The notes under the pieces are model-generated. The model was given only the letters and a program-made list of their open reading frames with translations. It did not search any database and was not told the origin of the DNA. Below are positions 1 through 6,278 of a stretch of DNA of 8,681 nt, piece by piece. The DNA is from Pseudomonadota bacterium (GTDB lineage: Bacteria > Pseudomonadota > Gammaproteobacteria > Xanthomonadales > Xanthomonadaceae): assembly GCA_023395465.1 (NCBI GenBank), contig JAEWZE010000229.1:1-8681 (forward strand), read 5' to 3'. The position numbers were made by a program, and so were the translations under genes. The first letter of the stretch is position 1, and the number at the start of each line of letters is the position of its first letter.

Positions 1-218
1 ATCCCTCGCTGGCGCTCAGCCGGAAGATGGAGGGTTCGGTGCAGGTCGCCTTCACCATCCGCGCCGACGGCGCTGTGGGCGACACGCGCGTGGTCAGCGC
101 CGACCCGCCCGGCATCTTCGACCGCTCCGCCCTGGCGGCGGTGGGCAGCTACCGCTTCGAACCGCCCGGCCGCGCCATGCCTTCGGTGGTCACGGTGCGC
201 TTCAACCTCGGCGGGTAG
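1..218 (+). CDS. TonB C-terminal domain protein, 3' end only
   Basis: The reading frame is open from the first full codon (position 3) to a TAG at 216-218, so the gene begins upstream of the window. The visible 71 residues match the C-terminal TonB domain: an EGSVQVAFTIRADG stretch (beta strand plus conserved DG turn), then the FDRSALAAVGSYRFEPP segment corresponding to the usual 'FD.AA..AV..WRF.P' signature, and a last beta strand, VVTVRFNL. In TonB-type proteins this periplasmic domain contacts the TonB box of outer-membrane receptors and passes on energy from ExbBD. The membrane anchor and proline-rich linker lie outside the window, so this could be a true TonB or another periplasmic protein that reuses the domain. 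An in-frame ATG at 27 falls inside the domain and is not a credible start. Confidence 0.8.
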   Translation, partial: PSLALSRKMEGSVQVAFTIRADGAVGDTRVVSADPPGIFDRSALAAVGSYRFEPPGRAMPSVVTVRFNLGG

Positions 219-228
219 CCCGGAGGCG

Positions 229-259
229 CGGGCGCGCCCCATGCATAATGGCGCGCCCG
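229..259. repeat. Perfect 10-bp inverted repeat around a -10-like box
   Basis: CGGGCGCGCC at 229-238 is repeated in perfect inverted orientation as GGCGCGCCCG at 250-259. The 11-nt centre (239-249) is the AT-richest stretch nearby and contains CATAAT. The repeat lies between the TonB-domain stop (218) and the carboxylesterase start (275). It could act as a terminator hairpin for the upstream gene (there is no T-run), as a dyad operator over the promoter, or as a cruciform. The symmetry is directly visible; any function is inferred. Confidence 0.6.
244..249 (+). promoter_or_regulatory. Candidate -10 box of carboxylesterase-algZ-algR operon
   Basis: CATAAT matches five of six bases of the sigma70 -10 consensus and lies in otherwise GC-rich DNA. 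Transcription would begin near 256, giving a leader of about 19 nt before the ATG at 275. No convincing -35 box is visible about 17 nt upstream. The same pentamer ATAAT precedes hemC and the WYL gene. Confidence 0.5.
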
Positions 260-265
260 GTCCAC

Positions 266-269
266 GAGG
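266..269 (+). promoter_or_regulatory. Ribosome binding site that decides the carboxylesterase start
   Basis: GAGG ends 5 nt before the ATG at 275. The alternative in-frame ATG at 248 has no such element and overlaps the candidate -10 box, so it would lie upstream of the predicted transcript start. Confidence 0.55.
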
Positions 270-274
270 TTGCC

Positions 275-943
275 ATGCTGCTGGAATGCATCGAGCGCGA
301 GACGGGTCCCCAGCCGTCCTGGAGCATCCTCTGGCTGCACGGCCTGGGCGCCGACGGCCACGACTTCGTGCCGATCGTCCCCGAACTGCTGCGCCGCGGC
401 TGGCCGGCGTTGCGCTTCGTGTTCCCGCATGCGCCGGTGCGCCCGGTGACGATCAACAACGGCGTGCCGATGCGCGCCTGGTACGACATCGTCGACATCG
501 ACCTGGCCAACCGCGCCGACGAGTCCGGCGTCAGCCAGTCGGTGGAGCAGGTCGAAGCCCTGGTCGCGCGCGAAGTGGAGCGCGGAGTGCCGCGCTCGCG
601 GATCATCCTCGCCGGCTTCTCGCAGGGCGGCGCGGTCACGCTGGCGGCCGGCCTGCGCAGCGCCGATCCGCTGGGCGGCCTCGTCGCGCTGTCGACCTAC
701 GTCCCCGCGGCGCCGAAGGCGCGCGCGGCGCTGGCGGTGGGTGCCGAGCGGCAGCCGGTGTTCATGGCCCACGGCAGCCAGGACCCCGTGGTCCCGTTCC
801 AGGCCGGCCAGCAGAGCGCCGCGCTGCTGCGCGAGCTCGGCTTCGAGGTCGAGTGGCATGCCTACCCGATGCCGCACTCGGTCTGCGCCGAGGAGATCCG
901 CGACCTCGGCGACTGGCTGGCGAAGCGCTTCGACGCGGGCTGA
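275..943 (+). CDS. Carboxylesterase / phospholipase-carboxylesterase family hydrolase
   Basis: This predicted 222-residue cytoplasmic alpha/beta hydrolase belongs to the carboxylesterase/acyl-protein thioesterase-like family, which hydrolyses short-chain carboxylic esters and thioesters. It shows the LHGLGADG loop near the N-terminus (residues 21-28, oxyanion hole), the nucleophile elbow GFSQGG with Ser116, the acid in HGSQDPVVP (Asp170), and the catalytic His201 in the PMPHSVC segment. The triad is therefore complete, and the length is usual for the family (about 220). There is no signal peptide. ATG 275 is chosen over ATG 248 because it has a GAGG at good spacing and gives the MLL.CIERETG start I recall from Xanthomonas homologues. 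It is the first gene of a compact run: algZ begins 3 nt after its stop. The natural substrate cannot be read from the sequence. Confidence 0.93.
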   Translation: MLLECIERETGPQPSWSILWLHGLGADGHDFVPIVPELLRRGWPALRFVFPHAPVRPVTINNGVPMRAWYDIVDIDLANRADESGVSQSVEQVEALVAREVERGVPRSRIILAGFSQGGAVTLAAGLRSADPLGGLVALSTYVPAAPKARAALAVGAERQPVFMAHGSQDPVVPFQAGQQSAALLRELGFEVEWHAYPMPHSVCAEEIRDLGDWLAKRFDAG

Positions 944-946
944 GCC

Positions 947-2008
947 ATGGGCGAACGGCGCGCCGACGAGCCCTGGCTGCCGGATCTCTGCCGGCTGCCG
1001 CGGCTGGCGGCGATGCTCGGCATCGCCCAGCTGGTGGTCGTCGTCGTCGTGCTGGTGCCGGACGCCGGCACGCACTGGGACCCGCCGCGCGTGCTCTCGA
1101 CCAGCGGCTTCGCGCTGTGGATGGCGCTCTCGGTGTCGGTGCTGCTGTGCGTGTCGCGCCGCGCTCTGTCGCGGCTGCCGCGGCGCACCGGCGCGCTGCT
1201 CGCGGTGGCGCTGGCCGCGGCCGTGGCGGCGACGGTCGCGGCGATCGTGCACGCGCTGTTCGCGAGCGTGGGCGGCGCAGGCGATTGGCCGTCGGCCATG
1301 CGCTTCGTGACCGGCTCGGCCGGCGTGGTCACGCTGATCACCGCGCTGGCCTTGCGCTACTTCTACGTCATCGACCGCTGGCAGGCGCAGCTGGCCGCGC
1401 ACGCGCGCGCCGAGGCCGATGCGCTGCAGGCGCGGATCCGCCCGCACTTCCTGTTCAACAGCATGAACATGATCGCCAGCCTGCTGCGCCGGGATCCGGA
1501 CGTGGCCGAGCGCTCGGTGCTGGACCTGTCGGACCTGTTCCGCGCCGCGCTCGGCGCGGGCGAGGACGACTCCTCGCTCGCCGAGGAAGTACGGCTGTCC
1601 GAACACTACCTGGTCATCGAGCAGCTGCGCCTGGGCGAGCGCCTGCGCGTGCAGTGGCGCCGCCACGAGCCGCTGCCCTGGGACCTGCCGATGCCGCGGC
1701 TGGTGCTGCAGCCGCTGCTGGAGAACGCGGTGCTGCACGGCATTTCGCGGCTCCCGGAAGGCGGGACGGTGGAGATCATCCTCGAGGCGGATGGCGAGGT
1801 CCTGCGGCTCGGCGTGCGCAATCCGTCGCTGCCGCCGGAGTCCCCGGGCGCGCCGGGCGTGCACGGCGCGGGCCATGCGCAGCGCAGCATCGCCCACCGC
1901 ATCGGCTACGCCTTCGGGCCGCGCGCGCGCATGGCCTGCGGCTGGGACGCGGGCTACTATGCCTGCGAGCTCGAGCTGCCGCTGGGGAGCGGAAGGAGGA
2001 CCGCATGA
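947..2008 (+). CDS. algZ: AlgZ/FimS-like (LytS family) membrane sensor histidine kinase
   Basis: This 353-residue inner-membrane kinase is the predicted partner of the response regulator that overlaps its 3' end. Four hydrophobic segments at about residues 21-39, 52-70, 82-106 and 122-140 form the sensor. A helix (142-162) then leads to the His_kinase block RIRPHFLFNSMN with phospho-acceptor His167. The ATPase domain has the N-box LLENAVLHG with Asn260. The ATP-lid/G-box region (about 304-324) is degenerate: where relatives usually have a G.G.GL.N.R.RL pattern, this protein has GAGHAQRSIAHRI, so kinase activity may be weak or specialised. The start follows the esterase stop by 3 nt with a poor Shine-Dalgarno, suggesting translational coupling. 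In Pseudomonas aeruginosa AlgZ/FimS acts with AlgR on alginate and type IV pili. The targets here are unknown. Confidence 0.88.
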   Translation: MGERRADEPWLPDLCRLPRLAAMLGIAQLVVVVVVLVPDAGTHWDPPRVLSTSGFALWMALSVSVLLCVSRRALSRLPRRTGALLAVALAAAVAATVAAIVHALFASVGGAGDWPSAMRFVTGSAGVVTLITALALRYFYVIDRWQAQLAAHARAEADALQARIRPHFLFNSMNMIASLLRRDPDVAERSVLDLSDLFRAALGAGEDDSSLAEEVRLSEHYLVIEQLRLGERLRVQWRRHEPLPWDLPMPRLVLQPLLENAVLHGISRLPEGGTVEIILEADGEVLRLGVRNPSLPPESPGAPGVHGAGHAQRSIAHRIGYAFGPRARMACGWDAGYYACELELPLGSGRRTA

Positions 2009-2736
2009 AGGTGGTCATCGCCGACGACGAACCGCTGGCCCGCGAGCGCCTGCGCAGCCTGCTCGCGGCCCATGCCGACATCGTGGTGGTGGCCGAGGCC
2101 GGAGACGGCCGCACCGCCCTGCAGGCCTGCGCCGAACACGAACCCGACCTGGTGCTGCTCGACATCGCCATGCCCGGCATCGACGGCCTCGAGGCCGCGC
2201 GCCACCTGGCGGCCTTCGAACCTCGCCCGGCGGTGGTGTTCTGCACCGCCTACGACGCCCACGCCTTGTCCGCGTTCGAAGCCGCCGCCGTCGACTACCT
2301 GGTGAAGCCTGTGCGCGCCGAGCGCCTGCAGGCCGCACTCGAGCGCGTGCGCACCTTCACCGCCGGCCTCGAGCGCAGCCGCACGGAGGGCGGCGACGGC
2401 AAGCGCCGCACGCACCTGTGCGCGCGCCTGCGCGGCAGCCTGCGCCTGATCCCGGTGGAGGACATCCACTACCTGCAGGCCGAGGAAAAGTACGTGGTGG
2501 TGCACCACGCCCGCGGCGAGGACCTGATCGAGGAGTCGCTGAAGTCGCTGGAGGAGGAGTTCGGCGACCGTTTCCTGCGCATCCACCGCAACTGCCTGGT
2601 GGCCCGGCACGAGCTGGTCGAGCTGCGGCGCGGGCTGGACGGCCACGTCCACGCCATCCTGCGCCACGGCGACCGCCCGCTGGAAGTCAGCCGCCGCTGC
2701 GTGGCGCAGCTGCGCGACACCATCCGCAGCCTCTAG
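2005..2736 (+). CDS. algR: AlgR-like LytTR-family response regulator
   Basis: This 243-residue cytoplasmic DNA-binding regulator has an N-terminal receiver domain (about 1-118). It carries the acidic pair Asp7/Asp8, phospho-acceptor Asp53 in LLDIAMPG, Thr81 and Lys101 in the YLVKP motif, so all key receiver residues are present. A linker (119-135) precedes a C-terminal LytTR domain (about 137-240) with the typical HYLQAEEKYVVVH and FLRIHRNCLV segments, which bind DNA in this family. Its ATG overlaps the algZ stop (ATGA, 2005-2008), and a strong AAGGAGG (1993-1999, 5 nt spacing) lies inside algZ, so the two are made from one transcript. Length and architecture match AlgR. AlgR homologues control exopolysaccharide, pili and virulence; the regulon here cannot be inferred. 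Confidence 0.94.
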   Translation: MKVVIADDEPLARERLRSLLAAHADIVVVAEAGDGRTALQACAEHEPDLVLLDIAMPGIDGLEAARHLAAFEPRPAVVFCTAYDAHALSAFEAAAVDYLVKPVRAERLQAALERVRTFTAGLERSRTEGGDGKRRTHLCARLRGSLRLIPVEDIHYLQAEEKYVVVHHARGEDLIEESLKSLEEEFGDRFLRIHRNCLVARHELVELRRGLDGHVHAILRHGDRPLEVSRRCVAQLRDTIRSL

Positions 2737-2780
2737 CCCGCGCAGGCCGGCGGGCGCGCCACCGAGGAGCCCGCGCAGGG

Positions 2781-2786
2781 GATAAT
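2781..2786 (+). promoter_or_regulatory. Candidate -10 box of hemC, predicting a leaderless mRNA
   Basis: GATAAT lies 6 nt before the hemC ATG (2793). Usual -10 to start-site spacing puts the transcript start at or within a base or two of the A of the ATG. No Shine-Dalgarno lies at useful spacing (AGGGG at 2777-2781 is 11 nt away). No clear -35 box is seen. Confidence 0.5.
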
Positions 2787-2792
2787 GCGTGC

Positions 2793-3707
2793 ATGGACCT
2801 GCTTCGCATCGCCACCCGCAAGAGCCCGCTCGCCCTGTGGCAGACCGAACACGTGGCCGCGCGCCTGCGCGCGGCGCATCCGGGGCTGGAGGTCGCGCTG
2901 GTGCCGTTGAGTACGCGCGGCGACGAGGTGCTCGACCGTTCGCTGGCCGCGATCGGCGGCAAGGGCCTGTTTCTCAAGGAACTGGAAGTGGCGATGCAGC
3001 GCGGCGAGGCGGATTGCGCGGTGCATTCGCTCAAGGACGTGCCGATGGCGCTGGAGCCGGGCTTCGCCCTGCCGGCGATCCTGGAGCGCGCCGACCCCGC
3101 CGATGCCTTCGTCAGCAACCGCTTCGACGGGATCGACGCCTTGCCCGAGGGCGCCTGCGTCGGCACCTCGTCGCTGCGGCGCCAGGCGCAGCTGCGCGCG
3201 CGCCGGCCCGACCTGCAGTTGCGCGACCTGCGCGGCAACGTCAACACGCGGCTGGCGCGGCTCGACGGCGGCGACTACGACGCCATCGTGCTCGCCTGCG
3301 CAGGCCTGCTGCGGCTGGGGCTGGAAGCGCGGATTCGTTCGCGGCTGCTGGCGCCGGGCTGGCTGCCCGCACCCGCGCAGGGCGCGATCGCGATCGAGAG
3401 CCGCGACGGCGATACCGCCGTGCAGCGCCTGCTATCGGTGCTCGACCATGCGCCCACGCGGCGCTGCGTCGAGGCCGAGCGGGCGATGAACCGCGCGCTG
3501 CACGGCAGCTGCCACGTACCGGTGGCGGCCTTCGCCCAGGAAATCGACGGCGGGCGGCTGCAACTGCAGGGGCTGGTCGGCGATGCCGGCAGTGGCCGCC
3601 TGCTGCGTGCCGAGGCCAGCGGCGAGGACGCTGCGGGCGTGGGTGCGGAGGTGGCGCGACGGCTGCTGGAAGACGGCGCCGGGGCGCTGCTCGCGCCGCA
3701 CACCTGA
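2793..3707 (+). CDS. hemC: Porphobilinogen deaminase (hydroxymethylbilane synthase)
   Basis: This enzyme condenses four porphobilinogen molecules into hydroxymethylbilane, the linear tetrapyrrole made before uroporphyrinogen III in haem biosynthesis; it acts in the cytoplasm. The 304-residue product has the usual length. It begins with the classic LRIATRKSPLALWQ motif and carries catalytic Asp82 in HSLKDVP. The substrate-binding arginines Arg9, Arg129, Arg130, Arg147, Arg153 and Arg174 are all present, each offset by two from E. coli numbering. Cys240 in HGSCHVP covalently holds the dipyrromethane cofactor. The ATG at 2793 begins just upstream of the conserved motif and 6 nt after a -10-like GATAAT. 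It lies 56 nt downstream of algR, an arrangement also known from pseudomonads, but hemD does not follow. The next gene is convergent, so hemC is the last gene of this group. Confidence 0.97.
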   Translation: MDLLRIATRKSPLALWQTEHVAARLRAAHPGLEVALVPLSTRGDEVLDRSLAAIGGKGLFLKELEVAMQRGEADCAVHSLKDVPMALEPGFALPAILERADPADAFVSNRFDGIDALPEGACVGTSSLRRQAQLRARRPDLQLRDLRGNVNTRLARLDGGDYDAIVLACAGLLRLGLEARIRSRLLAPGWLPAPAQGAIAIESRDGDTAVQRLLSVLDHAPTRRCVEAERAMNRALHGSCHVPVAAFAQEIDGGRLQLQGLVGDAGSGRLLRAEASGEDAAGVGAEVARRLLEDGAGALLAPHT

Positions 3708-3748
3708 TCGCCGCGGCGCCAGATGGCGGCCGATCGCCTCCGCCCGGC

Positions 3749-4426
3749 CTAGAAGGCGTAGCGCAGCCGGACCGAGCCTTCCCGGTCAGTATGGCCCTGC
3801 CCGCCGTTGCCGGCGGTGTCGTGGCGCAGCTCGAAATCGCCCAGCAGCGACCATTGCGGGGCCAGCTCCAGGTCCACGCCGATGGTCTGGCGCAGGTAGG
3901 CGTTCTCGCGGCCGCGCTCCACCCGCACCTGCTGGTTCAGCGAGCCGAACTCGCCCAGTCGCTGCGACAGCCGCAGCTGGCCCATCGCCACCGGTCCCTG
4001 CGTCGCGGTGCCGTAGTTGGCGTAGGGCTGCAGGCGATAGCCGGTGCCGACCTCCACCTGGATCCGGGTCTGCGCGCTGCGGACCGCCTCCATCCCGTAG
4101 CGGGCATCGACCAGGGCGGCGCCGCCGCTGGAGTCGAACCAGTCGCGGCGCGACGCGGGCGAATGCAGGCCGATGAAGCGGCGCGTGGCCAGGCGCGGCA
4201 GGCGCTGCGGCCTGATCTCGTCCACCACGCCGGGCGCGTCGCTGCGGGCCAGCGTGCGCCGGGACTGCCGCCACTCGGCGTCGGGGCAGACCAGGCGCAG
4301 GCAGGGCTGGCGCAGCGACACCCGCCCGGAGGCGACCGCCACCGCCGCCGGCTGGTCCGGCGCTTCGGGCAGGGGCTGCAGGAACACGGGCAGGCCGATC
4401 ACGGCCAGCCACCAGCTGGCGAGCAT
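3749..4426 (-). CDS. Putative exported outer-membrane beta-barrel-like protein
   Basis: I do not firmly recognise this 225-residue protein. It starts with a hydrophobic stretch (residues 1-20) that could be a signal peptide, though the n-region has no positive charge. Residues 35-100 are rich in Arg, with two cysteines (42 and 47) and no obvious fold. From about residue 101 the sequence alternates polar and hydrophobic residues in strand-like runs (IQVEVGTGYRL, GQLRLSQRL, QQVRVERG, RQTIGVDLEL) and ends in VRLRYAF. A C-terminal aromatic residue like this is typical of outer-membrane barrels, and the pattern resembles DUF481-like proteins. ATG 4426 is preferred because GGAG lies 5 nt before it; a TTG at 4489 in the same frame lacks a Shine-Dalgarno and forms part of the promoter. 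It is convergent with hemC and downstream of the permease gene. Confidence 0.72.
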   Translation of the reverse strand: MLASWWLAVIGLPVFLQPLPEAPDQPAAVAVASGRVSLRQPCLRLVCPDAEWRQSRRTLARSDAPGVVDEIRPQRLPRLATRRFIGLHSPASRRDWFDSSGGAALVDARYGMEAVRSAQTRIQVEVGTGYRLQPYANYGTATQGPVAMGQLRLSQRLGEFGSLNQQVRVERGRENAYLRQTIGVDLELAPQWSLLGDFELRHDTAGNGGQGHTDREGSVRLRYAF

Positions 4427-4461
4427 CCGGACTCCAGGGGTGGAAACGATTTCTGGCCGCC

Positions 4462-4489
4462 ATTGTGCCAAGCGCGGCCGCGATCTCAA
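4462..4489 (-). promoter_or_regulatory. Sigma70-like promoter of the beta-barrel-like gene
   Basis: Read on the minus strand, TTGAGA (4489-4484, five of six to consensus) is followed after 16 nt by CACAAT (4467-4462, four of six). The predicted transcript start is near 4455, giving a leader of about 29 nt with GGAG before the ATG at 4426. This is the best two-element promoter in the window. Confidence 0.55.
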
Positions 4490-4494
4490 CTGAA

Positions 4495-4515
4495 CCGGAG
4501 ACGAAAACCGTCCGG
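4495..4515 (-). terminator. Hairpin downstream of the permease gene
   Basis: CCGG plus ACG (4495-4498, 4501-4503) pair with CGT plus CCGG (4509-4515): a 7-bp stem with a 2-nt bulge and a 5-nt AAAAC loop (GTTTT on the transcribed strand). It lies 8 nt past the permease stop. No T-run follows, so it is at best a weak or Rho-assisted terminator. Confidence 0.3.
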
Positions 4516-4523
4516 CGCCGCGC

Positions 4524-6278
4524 TCAGAACGGGAAGAAGCGCGGGATCAGCACGATCGCGGCGGTGCAGAACACCACGTTGAGCGGCAGTCCGATGCGCA
4601 CGAAGTCCGAGAACCGGTAGCCGCCGGCCGTGAACACCATCGTGTTGGTCTGGTAGCTGATCGGCGTGGCGAAGCTGGTCGAGGCGGCGAACGCCACGGC
4701 CACCAGCAGGGGCTTGGGGTCGATGCCCATCGATTCGGCGGTGGCCAGCGCGATCGGCACCACCAGCACCGCCGAGGCGTTGTTGCTCATGAACTCGGTG
4801 GCGATCGAGGTCATCAGGTAGACCGCGGCCAGCGCGGCCAGCGGGCCGAAACCGCCCAGGGTGCCGATCATGAAGTCGGCCGCCAGTGCCGCGCCGCCGC
4901 TCTTCTGCAGCGCCACGCCCAGCGGCAGGATCCCGGCCAGCAGCAGGATCACCCGCCAGTCGATCGCGCGGTAGGCCTCGTCCGGTTCGATCAGGCCGAA
5001 CACCAGCAGCGCCCCGCAGCCGACCAGCGCCGCCTCCACGATCGACAGCCAGCCCAGCGCGGCCACTCCGATCGTGGCCACCATCACCAGCACCGACAGC
5101 GTCGCCCGGAACGGATCGGGCCGGGCCTGCTTGCGCGTGCCCAGCACGATCATGCCCTTGTCCGCGCGCAGGTCCTCGATCGCCCGGGCCGGCGCGTCCA
5201 GCAGCAGCACGTCGCCCAGGTTGAGCTGCACGTGGTCCAGCGGCTGGCGCACGTCGAGCAGGCGCCGGTGGATGCCGTGCACCCGCGCGCGGTACATGTG
5301 GCCGAAGCGCATCCCCGACAGCGTGTGCCCGATCAGGTGCGAGCCGGGCGAGACCATCACCTCGACCTGCACGCGTTCGGCGTCGATGTCGCCGTCCAGG
5401 TCGCGCGCGACGTGGTCGAACTTCAGCCGGCGCGCCTTGCGCACCGCGGCGATGTGCTTCCATTCGCCGCGCAACAGCAGCCGGTCGCCGGCGCGCACCT
5501 CGGCATCGGCGCCGTACACCGCGCGCCCGTCGCGCAGGATCTCCAGCACCACCGCATCGTCGATGCTGGCCGGCACCACCTGGTTGCGGCGCAGGCCGAT
5601 GGCGCTCGACTCCTCAGGCACCAGCAGCTCGGCGACGTAGCGGCCCACGTGCTCGTTCTCCGCGGTGCCGGGTACGCCGCGGTCGGGCAGCAGCCAGCGT
5701 CCGACCGTCATCAGGTACAGCATGCAGATGCCGACGAACACGATGCCCAGCGGTGCGAACTCGAACAGGGTGAAGCCCACGCCCGCCGCGTCTCGCGCCA
5801 TCGCGTCCACCAGCAGGTTGGTCGAGGTGCCGATCAGCGTGCACACCCCGGCCGCCTGCGACATGTAGGACAGCGGGATCAGGAACTTCGACGGCGCCCA
5901 GCGGTTGGCGGTGCTGGCGGCCAGCACCAGCGGCAGGAACACGGCCACCGTCGCGGTGTTGTTGACGAACGCGGCCACGCACGAGACCAGCACCAGCATC
6001 ACCAGCAGGAACAGCCACTGCGAGCGGATCCTGGACAGGACCTCGCCGATCGCGGCCACGGCGCCGTTGCGCTGCAGGGACGCGCTCAGCACGAACATTG
6101 CCGCGACCATGATCGTGGCCTGGCTGCTGAAGCCCGACAGCCCCTCCGTCACGCTGAGTACGCCGGTGACCACCAGCGCGGTCATCACCAGCAGCGCGAC
6201 CACGTCCACGCGCAGCCGCTCGGTGACGAACAGGTAGATCGCCCCGGCCAGGATCCCCAGGGTCAGCCACAGGGCCAT
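4524..6278 (-). CDS. SLC13/DASS-type permease with two central RCK_C (TrkA-C) domains
   Basis: This 584-residue polytopic inner-membrane protein is built as two membrane halves around a soluble insert. The first half (about 1-200) contains the paired-asparagine motif FVNNTATVAVFLP (Asn106-107) and GTSTN (150-154). Two RCK_C-like regulatory domains follow at about 212-288 and 300-380. The second half (about 392-584) repeats the signature as SNNASAV (498-504) and TPISYQTN (538-545). The repeated asparagine hairpins are the substrate/sodium-binding elements of the divalent anion:sodium symporter (DASS) superfamily. Members with this architecture transport sulfate, dicarboxylates or other anions; the substrate here is not readable. 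ATG 6278 has AGGGAGA (6289-6283) at 5 nt spacing, and upstream codons in the frame show no coding character. It is divergent from the WYL regulator, which might control it. Confidence 0.92.
   Translation of the reverse strand: MALWLTLGILAGAIYLFVTERLRVDVVALLVMTALVVTGVLSVTEGLSGFSSQATIMVAAMFVLSASLQRNGAVAAIGEVLSRIRSQWLFLLVMLVLVSCVAAFVNNTATVAVFLPLVLAASTANRWAPSKFLIPLSYMSQAAGVCTLIGTSTNLLVDAMARDAAGVGFTLFEFAPLGIVFVGICMLYLMTVGRWLLPDRGVPGTAENEHVGRYVAELLVPEESSAIGLRRNQVVPASIDDAVVLEILRDGRAVYGADAEVRAGDRLLLRGEWKHIAAVRKARRLKFDHVARDLDGDIDAERVQVEVMVSPGSHLIGHTLSGMRFGHMYRARVHGIHRRLLDVRQPLDHVQLNLGDVLLLDAPARAIEDLRADKGMIVLGTRKQARPDPFRATLSVLVMVATIGVAALGWLSIVEAALVGCGALLVFGLIEPDEAYRAIDWRVILLLAGILPLGVALQKSGGAALAADFMIGTLGGFGPLAALAAVYLMTSIATEFMSNNASAVLVVPIALATAESMGIDPKPLLVAVAFAASTSFATPISYQTNTMVFTAGGYRFSDFVRIGLPLNVVFCTAAIVLIPRFFPF

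Noticed and set aside
248..274. In-frame ATG at 248 as the carboxylesterase start
   Set aside because: It overlaps the candidate -10 box and has no Shine-Dalgarno. ATG 275 has a GAGG and a better N-terminus.
1034..1060. Run of valine codons (GTC/GTG) in algZ as a microsatellite
   Set aside because: It encodes part of the first transmembrane helix with mixed codons and a short repeat length, so ordinary coding constraint explains it.
149..1897. Long minus-strand open frame (582 codons) across the carboxylesterase and algZ
   Set aside because: It is a shadow of two well-supported plus-strand genes. The product is low-complexity, Arg/His/Gln-rich and has no recognisable domain, as expected for antisense frames in GC-rich DNA.
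241..2004. Plus-strand open frame continuous with algR from 241
   Set aside because: Only the part from ATG 2005 encodes a recognisable protein. The upstream part is Arg/Ala-rich out-of-frame sequence over the esterase and algZ.
2736..2755. GCCCGC/GCGGGC hairpin just after algR as a terminator
   Set aside because: The stem is only 6 bp with no T-run, and such pairs are frequent by chance at this GC content.
3717..3728. CGCC-AGAT-GGCG mini-hairpin between hemC and the convergent gene
   Set aside because: A 4-bp stem without a T-run is too weak to call a terminator.
4427..4489. TTG at 4489 as the start of the barrel-like gene
   Set aside because: It has no Shine-Dalgarno, and the TTG is part of the best -35 match. 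The first ATG (4426) has GGAG 5 nt upstream.
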